A stretch of 64,000 nt of DNA. Origin: Roridomyces roridus (taxonomy: Eukaryota; Basidiomycota; Agaricomycetes; Agaricales; Mycenaceae). A program made the translations under genes and the position numbers. The stretch is taken from NCBI GenBank assembly GCA_029378245.1, contig JARKIF010000072.1, forward strand, positions 98,949 through 162,948. Direction: 5' to 3'. Every line of letters begins with the position of its first letter. Positions within the stretch are counted from its first letter, which is position 1. The notes below the pieces were generated by a model. It had not been told where the DNA came from and did no database searches. It was given only the letters and a program-made list of their open reading frames with translations. Below are positions 43,101 through 55,635 of the stretch, one piece after another.

Positions 43101-46100
43101 GGACATTGTGTCGGGCGGACGGCAGGGATAGGACTGTGAATGTACAGCACATGCCTCACGCATCGAGTGGGAGGGATACGTGCATGAATATCGCGGTACC
43201 GCGTGTTTGATTTGAGCAAAGCAGCTGATTCCAATAGACGCTGTAAATCCGAACCAGGGTCCGCATGGGAGCGACAGATATTTTGGTTCTTATATTGCAG
43301 AAGTGGGGGAAAGGACGGAGCCTGCAGAAACAAGGCTTTCTCACTGTATGTCTTCTCCCGTTGCGTCAGTCTTCGACGGGATGCTGGTACCATTTCTTTG
43401 TTCTCATCCAGCACGATTTCCCACCGTCGGCATTGTGGCGCATGACGAAGACCCACGCCAGCTGGGAGTCCGTGGGGGGAGGACGACCCACGACAGCGCG
43501 GGGTTAAGACAGACGCGACACCAAGGACGCCGAGAATGGTTTGATGAAAGGAAATGAGGTTGTGAGGGTGGAGGACAAGGTGGCATGCGTGTGAAAATGA
43601 TGCCACATCAGACCCGCCTTTCTTCCACCCTCGTCATGCTTTCCCGCCCTCGGACGGCCCAGTCCGCTCGCTGCGCTCATGGTCTCACAGTTGTCTCTCA
43701 CCGTGACAGTCAACCTGGCAGATGTGTATCTTCAGAACTCTCTTACACGCCGAACCGCTCCACCCACTTGAAAATCCTTGTCGTCTTCTTACCGCTGGGC
43801 CTCGGCCGAAGGGTTGCAAAGCGACGAGAAATATTCCACGCTCGTTACGCCCGGATTTGAGGCGGAACGGAACGAGGGTGGATAGGGGTGGATGGCCATG
43901 CGGCTCTGATGTCGTGTTCGTCAAGCGTCGCGTCCGCATAGTGCTCATACCCACGGCCGTGATCATGGGCTTCTCGAACCCGCCTCGAACAGCCTCAAAC
44001 TTCTTGCCAATGCCCACTTGCCGAATTTCATTCTTCGCCTCCTTTTATCACGCTCAAGAATGCAGCACGCGTCCTCGAAGTCCTTGTAGGAGAGGACGAG
44101 GTCGCACGACCTGTCGCTACGAAGCGAGCAGTTTTCCACGCCCTTCACCGTTGAGTATGTATCCACCACCCCCTACCTCCCTTCGGCCGAGCTCCCTTTC
44201 CCGCCGTCGATCTCAAACAAAATGCGCAGCAGATTCGGATGTATGTCCACTGCGCCGGCTCCCGAGTTGAAAATCACGACGGGTTCCCGCGCTGCCTGGT
44301 GGTTGAAATGTAAGTCCAGCAAATTCCCATCGGCGGAGAGGTAGGTATTCATCGGGTCATGAGGCCGTGCCGATGGACCTGCATTGGCAGCCCGGCCGTC
44401 ATTTTTTAGCGTTCTGACCGATGTCCCCAAAGCATGCCCAAGTTGACTTCCGGGCAACTCCGTCCTTGAACGCACGACGACTATTCAATGGCATATGTAA
44501 ATACTACGTGATTCTGTTCCACTTCTTATGACCATTTAGACGATGATTTGGAACTCCGCGGCACACGCCGTCCGTTTCCAACTGACGGAACGGCATAGCA
44601 GCAGCAGATTCCCACGGTTAACCCACAGACATACAGTTCACATTCACACTCAGGGCGGGAATAATTCATTCGACGACCCCGTCGCCGCCCGGGTTAAAGG
44701 AGTTGTCGTTCATTTTTCTCACACTACCCGTGGGGTACTGATTTCGTTCTCGCTGTAGGGACGTGGGATGTGGATACGCGCACACGGCAGGCGGGATGAA
44801 GATCACACCAACAGGCGTCGGTAGAGAGGGCCAGCCACGCAACCCTCCGGCGTTGCACTCACCCAATAACGTTTGCTTCACACAACTGTGGAATACATTC
44901 AGCGTCGGCGTCAAGTCCAAAATGTCCGTGAGCACCGAGCATGTATCGGACTGAATCAGCGCCCGTGTGGGAGCCAGCGGCCGTCGCCCAGGCCGGCAGG
45001 GTGGGAGCATCATGTTGGAGCGACAGCACACGCGCTGTGTTGACGTCCAGTCGGGGCAGTGAGTGCTCCAAGTTGATTTTTGAACCAAATTAAGTTTCAG
45101 GTAGTGGAATCCTTGGGTATTTACCAGGACCGTCGCCGTAGGCATCGGGGCTTCATAATTCGGACTCCCGACCTCCTCCCAGCTGAAATCAAATCAGTGA
45201 GCCGCATCTCCGCGGTGATAGTTGATTCGTGGGTTGGTTTGCTTGCTCCCACATAGAAGAGCACTGAAGCACTGTTGTTTCCATACAAGTATATCGGTCA
45301 ACGTCAGTGGTCGCCATTGTCTGGGTGTGGCTGATGTGCGAGATAGCGCTGGGGGCGTTAATCTGAACATATCTGGGCCTTCCCACTCGCACGCCCCCGC
45401 GGGAAGCAGGTCAGCAATCTGTTGGCCGTCAACAACAACGGCATCACGGCCACAGAGCTTCCTTCGGTCCGACTTGCGATGCCGCGATTACCCCGCAAGG
45501 TGCGTGTCTGCCCACAGGTACATGCCCCCTGTTTCCGACAAGAGCGTGGCAATAGCGAGTGGTGGCCCTTGTCCTTTGCGCGGGCTATGCGCTCTAAACC
45601 GCTGACGGTTCCGGGCCTGCGTGCGTTTCAGTCCTTCCCCGTCGTCCATCCAAATCTGCGTTGATATGAATTTTCGCTCCTTTCGTGTTACTCGTTCTCA
45701 GCGTCGTGTAGCAATATTGGAACCACTAATTTCTGCCAAGCGCGCCCCTGCGCCTCGACTCATTCCGGCGATTCAACTTGAAAGATTCGCAGAAGATTCG
45801 GTATTCAAACTACAGCCCCCGCCGCAGAACGCTAATCCCAGGCTAGAATGGTTACAGCATCCCTTCAAGGAGATTAGAATCCGATTGAAGTTCCAACTGA
45901 TAACACATTTGGAGGCGCGCAGAATGCCGAAGTGCGCAGGCATGCAATCAGCGGAGTCCTTGTTCATTTACGCCTTTCCGCCAGCGAACTTTACCGCCGG
46001 TGAAATTAATTTTATGGCCTGGACCTGAACTCACGTTCATGCAGACGGCAAACGACGGCCATCAAAAATCAACTCTCACTCTCCTCCCATCCTGCATCCG

Positions 46101-49100
46101 CGTGATTCTGCCACTGGTTCCCCGATGCTCCGGCACCGACACGACTGGATGCATTACGGCTCTTCCACAGACAGCAGACCCTGAACTGCTCTCTCATAGG
46201 TCGATTCTTGGCTTTAAACCGGCTTCTAATCGGTTTCTAGTCAACAACCGAGTGTGGCTGGCTTCGAGGTACTGGATTCCGGCGCTTCCAAGTGCCACCC
46301 GAGGTTCATCCAGATTCCTGACCGTGAGTGATCAGGCTATCATTACTCTTCGGGGTCGAGACAAAGGCTCGCCAGGTCTTCTCCCATGGCTTCCACCTCC
46401 AATGGGGTCATCTTCACACTCATGTTTTTCCCAGGACCCTTTTTTCCTTGGGCGCCTTAAGCTTTCAATAATCGCGTTGCAACCCTGGCGGTTGCTGTGA
46501 TTTATTCGGTATTCATCAAGTTTTTGACCCAGACCCAGAGATCCACGCTTGGGTCCTTCAATAGTAATCAGCCAGCTCAAGCCCTGGCTCGGTGAAACCC
46601 CGGTGCATCGTCACCTTTTTTCTTTCTTCGAGCTGGCGTCAATTCCGCACGGCGCCGATAGGTCACCCCCACGCCTGTTGTGAGTGATATCAAATCAAGA
46701 ACAACGACGCGCCCGACCTCCCCTTTTCCAGCCCTCACGGACAAGCATCCGGTGCCCAGTCCTTGACTCCTTGGCGGCTTTACAGTTACATACGATTTCC
46801 CTCGGCACGTGTACCCGATGTCCGGATATACTACCACTCGTCGAGTAGTCGGACGGGACATATCTCAGACTCTAATCTGAGCCCTACTCAAGCTAAGGGC
46901 TCAGAATAGCGACCGGTATGCCGCACCGATGCCGATAGATCCTACTCACACGCTGCCCCGCACTCACATATGTCCGTTGGTTCCGTGTGCTTCCTGAAGT
47001 GAACAGCTACGACTTCCCAGCGTCATCCCGATTCCCTTCTTCGTGGCACTTTTTGCTCCGGTGTCCTACGTAGCAGCCCGTGACCTGCGCCGGAAAAAAA
47101 TCATGAGGATTCCGACCGAGCTGCGCAGTGCTAGTGATTACCAGCGCGTCCGCATCTCTATCTCTAACCAACCCAAGCTCCCCCGAAATTAGCATCAAAC
47201 ACCCGCTACATGCGGACGTGGCCTTTTCCAGGTATTTCTCCGTACGGGCCTTCTCACACACACGCTGCCTGGCCACGAAACGCCTTGGTGGGCTCGTCCA
47301 GGCCCTCACCGGCACGCAGGCACTGCCAATGAATCTGACCAGCCCCTTCCAAGGGTCCTCTGTCCGCCCGCCCGGCGCATCGTAGCAGCTGACCGCTGTA
47401 ACCGGCAGACCGTGTTGGGCGCTCTGCCTCGTTTTCTCATGCTCGGCAGGCGCGCCGTGTAGTCCAAGCTAAGCACTAAGCCAGTATCCTATCATACTCA
47501 TTGCCAAGTATCTCTCGATGATTGAATGAATAGACATTGCCCCTGTGGACCTGGTCGGACGCATGGCCGCGCCGCATTCGTCCCGCCACGTATTCGTATT
47601 TACCCCATATTTTATTCGCCGGGCGCCCAGGATTCCCCCGCCCCTGCGCCAAGACGGTGCGGTGCGAACTCAGACCACTGCCGGTGTGTGAGCAGGTCTT
47701 CAAATTCAACAACGAGAGAAAAAGGGTGCACCGTTGAGCTTTGATTTCACCGATGATAGATAGTCGCCATCACATTCCAGGTTCAATCTCTCGGCGCCGA
47801 CACGAGACACGACAAGAAGAAGAAGAACAAACACTGAATGTTAATTGTTTTTTCGCACCGTTATTCTTCGATTTCGCCGCTGTTGCAAAGGTTTGAAAAT
47901 TGAACCCGACCCGCCCACTCCCGGGCGGCCCGCTGTGTCGCTGTGAGTCTCGGTTTATTTCTTGTTCAGTCTCTCCTGGGTTACGCAGACAATTCGCCGT
48001 CCCAATTGTACGGCCCGGGTTTCTTTCACGCCTTTCAAATGTGTGTGTGCGCCCAGGGACCGAGACCGACCGTTTGTTCGCGGGTAGGGCAAGGCGTTGT
48101 TGGATGGATGGATGGCTATGGTACCCGGGATTACGGGTGCGGGTGCGGATAGGTCTGTCCGTCCGTCTTTCCTCTTTCCTCGGAAATTAATATTCAACCA
48201 CATCCCGTTCTCCGAACCCAATTCTTGAGGGAAGATTGCACTACCAGATAACCTTCAAAGATTGCATAAAAATCGAAGAAGGAACGGACCGAAGCCGTCG
48301 ACGCGACGTGCGCTAAAGCAAGAAAGAATAGAAAGAAAGGACGGAGAAACGTCGTGTGAACTCGACGCATCCTCCGTTGTTCACGCGTTCCGGGTCGGGC
48401 TGCGACTCTGCCTGCCTATCCATTCTGATTTCTATAGCTATGGGCTGTCGAAACTCGGAGGGAGGCGCCCCCAGTGCGGCGTACGGACCTATTAGTTAAT
48501 AGTTCTTTGCATTGCGCCATCTCGGGTCTAACACGAGTTCCATCCGTGCGCATGCCCTCGCGTGCCAGGTGCCAATATGCCAACCCAAGTAGAGTATGAG
48601 AATGCGAAGAAGCAAGAACCCTGTTGAAATTGAATTGAATCGAAATCGATGCCCCGCATACGTCGTACGGAGAACCCCGCAAAACGGTAACCCCGCAATA
48701 ATGGGAATCTACCATATCTGTCTCCATCGCTCGATCGGAGGCAGAGAGTGAGCATGAGAGTGAGAGTTATTTCAACAACCTTGGCGGCGATAGCATGTTA
48801 AGGAAGGCTGTCCGCGATCCCAAGACCATCGGCGTTCGGGACGATTCAGAGTCTTTGTTCAAAGTGGGTCTTGAGAGGCTCCGGTTGAAATTCGTTCGTG
48901 AAGCGTGATTCAGCAGATTATTCAACAACAAAGACGCTTTTTGCAAGAAAGCTCTTTGAAAGAAAGCCCTTCTTTCTTTCTTTCAACCAGGCCCACGCCC
49001 ACGGTCCACCGAACAAAGGTCGTAGTAATAGTATTAATCAACCACGACCCCAGCCTCAAGGCAACGCAACGCAACCATCGCATCTCAATCGACAATCCAA

Positions 49101-50214
49101 TCGCGCCGGACAAAGGGAATCAGTGTGTGAGAGTTTTGAATCGAGGCCTGCGTAAAAAGAGGCGTAAAAATACTCCGAGTCTTCTTTGGCTGGCAAGCGG
49201 ATGAGATGAGTACTAGTATTAGGGCAGGGGGCAAGGCAGCGAGGCAGGGCGGTGGGATCCGGCCGGCCGTACGTGGGTGAGAGAAAGTAGAGAACGACGG
49301 CGACTCGTGCTTGAGAAAAAAATCAACGAAATGTAATTCAACTCGAGTCACCGTCCGGCGTCCGCGAGTCAACACTTTTTTTTTTTTCGCAGGCCTTGCC
49401 CGCGCTTAGGGCCTAGGCGCTTACCGACTTGCCTCACTTTTTGAAGTACTTCTCTTCCGTCGGGTCGGTGAGTCTTGAGAAGAAAATTGAACTCGAGGTC
49501 AAAGAAGTCAGCACGAGTCACCATTCTTTTTTCGCAGGACATGCGCTTAGGCGCTTATTGACTCGACTCGACTTGCTTCGCGTCGGGACACGAGGCAGGT
49601 GAGGCAAGACTAAATGTAGATACCTCTGCAGGTAATCCCATGCACACCACTCGTTCGCTTTAATTTCCGCGGGTGCTGAGGGGACCCACAGTCATCTGCG
49701 GACGCATTATTCGCAACTTAGTTTCTTCGCAGCGGGACAAGAGTCAACGAACCAGTCATTATGATTTATATCCACAAGGTTAGAAGGGTACAGTAGAGAT
49801 TACAATTACTTTGAAGTACAGATTATGTTTGCGTCGTCGTACGTAGGCGGTAGCGTAGCGAGCTCGTTTCGTTGGTCGTGAATGAATATGTAAATGCAAG
49901 AAAGAAGACGAAGGAATATGCGAGTGAGAATAATTCACGCGGGCAGTGCGGGCGCGGAGCGATAGGCGGGGTCGATGTCGATGTCGATGTCGATCAAGGC
50001 CTAAACGAGGCCGCCGCCACCTGCCGCCACCGTGACAAGACACGGCGTGCAGCCTGTGCATGTGGCGAGATGTGGCGCATGCCTTCCCGTAGTCGTAGTT
50101 ACGCCTGTCGTCGGGCCACACAGGGGAACTCGCGACGACGTGGGAGTATGTGTTGGCCAAGGATCGATCCTTGGCCATGATGACGATGACGATTCTACGC
50201 CGCAGCCGTCATCT
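40171..50214. other. 10-kb gene-poor region
   Basis: Frames of 60-200 codons exist on both strands, but none shows a recognisable domain, conserved intron structure or codon pattern that would make it a gene. Noted inside: a leader-like stretch with CACTAATAAACATCAAC before ATGGTCTACG (40,364) that closes after 37 codons; a tRNA-like A/B-box pair at about 42,063-42,130; GTCGAT repeats at about 49,973; and a duplicated TTTTTTCGCAGG...GCGCTTAGG segment (49,366-49,590). It may hold decayed transposons or long non-coding RNA. Confidence 0.4.
42063..42130 (+). ncRNA. Weak tRNA-like A/B-box pair
   Basis: TGGCTCGGTAGATAC resembles an A box and GAGTTCGAACC (about 42,122) a B box at tRNA-like spacing. 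There is no acceptor stem, terminator or A tail. Very tentative: a tRNA-derived relic or chance. Confidence 0.2.
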
Positions 50215-51363
50215 TCACATGGACCTCCCGCACTCCTCCATCGAGTATGCCACAGCCGCAGTACAAGCAGCAGCACCCTCGGCATCCCCATGTCCGCCCA
50301 AGCTCGCATGCACTCTGAATGCACGCTTGCTGCTGAACCGACGATCGCAGGCGGGGCAGAGCGTATCGGCGTGGGCGGAGAAGGATAGGGCTCGTTGGTG
50401 CAGTTGTTGGTGCTGCAGCTTGAGCGCGGGAGAAGGGGAGGGCAGGTGAAGGGATGCAGAGGGTTGGTGACGCGGGGAAGTGTGGCGTCTCGCAAGGCCG
50501 GTGGGAGAAGGCGGGGCGAGGAAGTTGTTGGCAGCCGCTTTCTTTGGCTTTGCCTGCCGAGGAGTATGGTGGATAGAGGGGGCGGGGGAAGCGGATGTAC
50601 GTGATCGCTTCGAGTGCGGCGTCGAGTTGGAAGAGCAAGAAGACACGGATCGTTTGCGGGCTACACGAAAGATGAGATAAAAGAAAATGACTAGTAATTG
50701 TGAAGACGTACATAGGAAATTCATCCTCGGCGTCGTGGGCGAGGCAGGAAGAGGCGTAAACTGAGCGCGCCAGGCGAGGATACGTGTCATCTTGGTTGCC
50801 TCGACTGCACGCGCCAGAGCCAGCTCTTCATCCTCCTCGCCATCATCGTCGACGCTTGAACAATATTCGGATCCCTCCTCCTCGTCCTCGTCCATCGAAG
50901 ACGAAGACGAGGCAGATGAGGAGCAAGATGATGCTGATGCAGATGAGGGCGGGAGACGGCGGGGCTGGGGTGGGGGCGCAGGAATCTCATCGAGCTGGAT
51001 GATTCGAACGGCTGTGGGTCGCAGCAGGGCAGGGGCCTTCTCGAGGTACATTGGGTTCGACGAGAGGTCGGACGAGGAGGCGAAAGAGGGGTAGTACATT
51101 GCCAGCAGCAGTGACGAACGTCGGTCGGTCGGCACAGAAATTGGCACTGTCTCCTCCTTATATACCTTACCAGTCAGTCGCACCGCACTACCGCACTCGT
51201 CGCAAATGTCCACATCCGGCGCTACCGAAATCGGAGATCCAGATGAGATTTCGCCTTGCTCCCATATTGGGTGTGTGAACGCCTCGGTCCTAAAGGAGTA
51301 TTGTATCTTCATCCTACCAGCTCTCCCATCGCTAACTTTAGCCACAGCCTGCTGAGTCCCCAT
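50215..51363 (-). CDS. Single C2H2 zinc-finger protein
   Basis: Two exons (51,363-50,712 and 50,660-50,215) around a 51-nt intron; the intron is in frame and stop-free, so the genomic frame is open. 365 residues: an N-terminal CDECG motif, an acidic serine-rich centre (SASSCSSSASSSSSMDEDEEEG), a basic stretch (RKRSVSS...SKRSRTS) and a C-terminal finger CPACDRRFSSKRAFRVHASLGGH. A single C2H2 unit with an acidic region suggests a nuclear regulator. Overlapping minus-strand frames are shadows. Confidence 0.65.
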   Translation of the reverse strand: MGTQQAVAKVSDGRAGRMKIQYSFRTEAFTHPIWEQGEISSGSPISVAPDVDICDECGSAVRLTGKVYKEETVPISVPTDRRSSLLLAMYYPSFASSSDLSSNPMYLEKAPALLRPTAVRIIQLDEIPAPPPQPRRLPPSSASASSCSSSASSSSSMDEDEEEGSEYCSSVDDDGEEDEELALARAVEATKMTRILAWRAQFTPLPASPTTPRMNFLCTSSQLLVIFFYLIFRVARKRSVSSCSSNSTPHSKRSRTSASPAPSIHHTPRQAKPKKAAANNFLAPPSPTGLARRHTSPRHQPSASLHLPSPSPALKLQHQQLHQRALSFSAHADTLCPACDRRFSSKRAFRVHASLGGHGDAEGAAACTAAVAYSMEECGRSM

Positions 51364-51915
51364 CCAGCAGGCTACTCACGGTGGACATGTGAGTCTCCAG
51401 CCAGCCAGCATTCTCGACCCGCCCGCAGACCCACCTCCGGATGCTTTTCCTTTCATCACCAAGAATGCCGATGAATATTATTACTATTACAACCAGCTCA
51501 CTCCCTTTGTTGCTACGCCCCCCTTTATGCATGTTTCGAGAGACGGACGACGGAAATTTCACACTGCGGAGATAGCCAAGCACATAAGACGCGGTAAATT
51601 TCACAGACACTCCGAGGGAGCAGCAGGGAAAGAGTACAGGGTGCGCAGTCGGCGTATCAGCCAAGACGGACGGGTCGGGCGCGGCCAAGTAGTCTTAACA
51701 ACTCTCCAACGCTGAGCGAAATCGAATTCGATGGCAGCACACAGCAACAACAATTTTGAGGGTAAACGAAAAAGAAAAGAAAGAAAGAAACGAATCTCCC
51801 GCCAAGTCCTCCTCCTACCCTACCCCTCCCGTCCCGTCCTCCAAGCACCCGCCAAGCCGCCGAATATCCCGCGCTCCCCAATCTCCCTCTCCCAAAAAAA
51901 GTACGAGCGAGAACC
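51364..51915. other. Intergenic, C2H2 promoter region
   Basis: 552 bp between the MKT1 stop and the C2H2 start, both on the minus strand. A/G-rich runs (about 51,763-51,800) but no clear TATA box. Confidence 0.4.
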
Positions 51916-54900
51916 TCACGGCCTCATGGGCGCAAGCCAAGCCTCCGCAGCCTCAAACTGATCAATCAACTCCCTAAGCACAGCGCCCTCCGAGTGTAGC
52001 TGCCTCATCGCCGTTAGGGCCTATAGAGGTAACCAAGGTCAGTAAGGAGCGAAAGAGCGCATCAAAAATCAAAAAATCAAATCAAAACAGCGTCAGGCGT
52101 TACAGGCGATGGGAAATTCATCCCCGGAGCACGTTTTCCCGCAGGTTGCGCACGAGGAGCTCCCCATCCGCCCAACAACGCACCTGCGTCGCTGACGCGT
52201 AGACACCCAAAGCGAATCAGAGCATCACAAGGACAGCGGCACCAATTTCACACGCCCACGGAGGTCGACCCCTGCAACGGCTATAGCAACCCCCGCCTAG
52301 GACACCACCGGCGGGCAGACAAACAACACACCGCCCCAGGTTTTTGAGTACCCGCGCGGAAGCAAAAGTTCCGATTCCAGCGAGGGGTGGCCAAAATAAA
52401 ATGGGAGCCCGGACGCAAAGAAAGAGGCCGCCCAGAGAGAGAGAGAGAGGTGCGAGATAGCAAAAAAAAAGACAAAGAGAAGTGAAAAACAACGCACCAC
52501 ATCCCAGAATCGGAACCCACGTTCCACCTCCAACTTTGGGTACTTTACGCCCGGGAAAGTCTCTTCACAAATCTCAAGCGCCATCGCCTGAAATGCTCCG
52601 AGTCAGAAACCGACCAAGATGAATGTAGAAATAGGGCCCACCTTGGCCTCCTTGACACCCGGCGCATTCGGATCCCTCACCCGCGTACGGTTATTGATGT
52701 GCGTCAACGCGTCCAGATACACCTTGCCCAGGACACCAAAGCCGGTATTGACCTACATGTGAGTGAGTGAATGATAGAAAGAAAGAACCGCAACGCACCT
52801 CAGTCTGGAACGGTAAACTCAGCGCAATATCCAACAAATCATCCCTCCCACGCCGAGCATCGTTCCGCAGGAGCATATTCAACGAAGTCACCTCGAGCAG
52901 CGTGCGTAGCGCCCGCGTGAGGCTGCGCACGAACGAGTTGAATACAAGTAGCTCCCGCGAGAGCGGCGCGGACCAGGGCTGGGCCTAAAGGATTCTTAGT
53001 TAGGACGCCTAATGATGACGCGCAGACAGACCTTGAAATTCAGTGGCACGATGCTAAGCACACGCATCACCAACAGCATGCACGCCTTTTCCTCGTCTAT
53101 CATTCAATGATGAGTCGCAATAAAAGGAGCAAGCCAGGGAGGAACACCCACCCGTTCCAAAGCTAGGCCCACCACTAAACGCACGCCCGCTCCACAAATG
53201 GCCATGCATCACACCCGCACGGACAAGCTCGAGGAAGAGGTACAGCGGGTCCTGGAACTTGTCGTTCACCTTGGAGTTCTTGATCGCAGCGTACATCGCC
53301 CGCGCAAGTGGCGAGTGTGTGTGCGTGTTGAGGAGGAAGCTAAAGCAAAGTGTCAGCACTAGCTGAAAGAATGAATGAATACACACCCCCGGAGCTCCAA
53401 AAATCTCCAAATGACATTCGCCACGACCTCATCCTTCTTATCCAACGGTGCAGCACCCCCCGCCTTGACTTTGGTCCTGGCAGCAAGCCGCTCGGACGAA
53501 GTCGCACCAAGGCAGAGCGCAAAGTCAATCGTGGAGGACTACATGGTGCGCTCGTAAGCCAGCAATCCTCTTTGAGCACGTCAAACTCACATTCTGTCTC
53601 CTCAATTCCTCCTCCACAACAGCATACCCGACATTCCACCCGCCAACAGCGCTCCGCAAGCTGTACCGTCTGCTGAGGCATTATGCTGCACAACTTTTGC
53701 GCGTGCGGGCCCGGTTGCTCAAACCAGAAGAATCCATGCGACCTTCCGGTTTGCCCAGAACGGGTGCGCCACGGAGGAGAGGAGGGCAAGGGCCTGGGTG
53801 CCGTTAGGACGGAAAGAGGCGAGTCGCATACACATACCGTAGCCCGAGGCCCTGTCTGCCCATCCGTAACGACCTCCTTCACGAACCGCTTATACTCGGT
53901 CGTCTCCCCGTTGTCGAGAGGTGGGCCCTCGGTGATCTGCCCCGTCGTCAGCCATACGAGGGCTTGTGGGCCAAGGAGACCCCGGGAGAGGTAGTAGAAG
54001 ACCTATGGACTGGGTTAGAGCTGGGGCAAGACTCGAGCAGAAAGCATACCTCATCCGGCAACCGATGCGTAAACACTTCGTGCAAATCCGTAGGTACATC
54101 CGCGGCCGTCGGCACCCCGCTCCCGCCCATCGCGCCTGGGCCTCCTGGCCCCTGAGGATTGTTGTTATTGTTGTTGCCGCTGTTGTTGTTCGGCGGCGCA
54201 CCACCCGCACTAGCTGGGAGCGCGATTGGCAGGGGAATCACGACACCCTCGGCGGAGAGAATGAGCGAGTAACGGAACTACAGATTAGTCAGTCATAATG
54301 ACACGAGTAATGAGCAAAAAAAAAAAACTCACCATGCTCCGAACCCGCGCGTACTGCTCCGCATACCCCAAGCTCTTGACAACGGGGTGCTCGGCAAACG
54401 CACTAACGGCAAGATATCCGCTCTTGTAGTACTTGACCATGTCCACAGTGGCCTAGAAAGAGCGTCAAAAATCATACATACGAGGAAACGACGGGAGACG
54501 TACCTTGACAGCCGCGTCATGCATGGTCGGCGGGAACGGCGCGCTGAGGGAACACCCAACCAAAATACCCACGTCGAGGAACTGGTCGTCCGTGACGGTG
54601 AGCTCGGTCAAGAGCGAGCGTTTGGAGATGAAGGTGAATGTGGGAGTGTGGCCAGAGGTGGCCGAGGGAGAAGTAGGCCTGCATTGTAGCTTGTTAGTCG
54701 GGCAGCCGAATAGGGATGGATTGGCGCCTCGTCGGGTGTAAAGCGGCGAAAAAATAACACGCACGTCAGGGAGGTTGAGGCCGCAGCCAGGCTGCTGTTG
54801 CCCAGGTCGAAGGAGGTGATTAGCTTGTCCACGCCGGGATAGAGGAGAATATCCGTAGGCCCGTAAATGGCGTGAATATATTGTTTTGGGTGGCGGGAGA

Positions 54901-55547
54901 GGTAGATTAGCTGCACGCGCTTCAGCCTCAGACCGAATGAAAAAAAGTAAGCAACGCACCTGAGCCCAAGAGCCATAGGGAGCAACCATAAACTCGACAT
55001 TCCGATGTCTGAAAATGCGCAACACCATCCTCCACAAGTCCCACTGGGCAAACGCGCTTCGGCCCTCAAACAACCGCGTCGCAGCGTCTTCCTGGCCAGC
55101 CTCATACTTTGCCCACGCGTCGCGCCGATCCCGACACGCGTCCATTTCTGCCTGGTTGCCTACGCCTCCAGGGCCCATTCCCATGCCCATAGGACCACCA
55201 GGGCCAGCAGCACCGCCCTTCCAGCGTCTGTTGGGGCTGAGACCAGTGAAAACGAAGACGGGCTTGATACGGAGGCGTTCGAGGGTCCGCAAATCAGCCT
55301 CGACGCGTGTGGTGAGCGAGAGTGGGAGGCCACCTGTCGCAGCTAGCAAGGGCTCGCGGCTGGGTGGCAAGTCTGTGAGGGAAGAGAGGTAGTGTGAGGC
55401 GTCAATGCCGAGGCGGGTGTCTGCCAACGCAGCGAGAGGAAGCGTCGTCTGGTGGTGCCGCTCCTGCACAAAGGCTGGGGCATTTTGTGAGCACGGAGAA
55501 GGCTCGGAGAGACTTGATTACTGACTCTCAAGATGTTTAATGGCCAT
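51916..55547 (-). CDS. MKT1: MKT1-like post-transcriptional regulator
   Basis: Fifteen exon segments can be traced, with GT-AG introns mostly of 44-55 nt, one of 86 nt and a last one of 477 nt; about 822 residues, close to yeast Mkt1 (about 830). The N-terminal XPG-like region reads TTLPLAALADTRLGIDASHYL and IKPVFVFTGLSP; then VAPYGSWAQ, IYGPTDILLYPGVDKLI, FISKRSLLTEL, FLDVGILVGCSL. The C-terminal half has VFYYLSRGLLGPQALVWL, EEELRRQN, DKKDEVVANVIWRFLEL, GFRFWDV and the end AEAWLAPMRP. Mkt1 with Pbp1 regulates certain mRNAs in yeast. The 5' splice site of intron 1 is the weak GTCAGT. In segment 53,591-53,793 the frame slips twice by one base (near 53,730 and 53,625); see findings. Confidence 0.82.
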
Positions 55548-55635
55548 GCTCGCTGGAGCCTCGAAAACGGGTGTAACAGTGTCACAGTCACGTTACAAGC
55601 AAGTCACAACAAGAGCTCGCTTCACTTTCACCACC
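55548..55635. promoter_or_regulatory. 88-bp divergent promoter, MKT1 and F-box gene
   Basis: The MKT1 start (55,547, minus) and the F-box start (55,636, plus) are 88 bp apart, so 5' leaders and core promoters must share or overlap this DNA. No TATA box is evident. Confidence 0.5.

Noticed and set aside
50215..50713. Second minus-strand frame of 172 codons overlapping the C2H2 gene
   Set aside because: It is a shadow frame; the finger motif CPACDRRF lies in the other frame.
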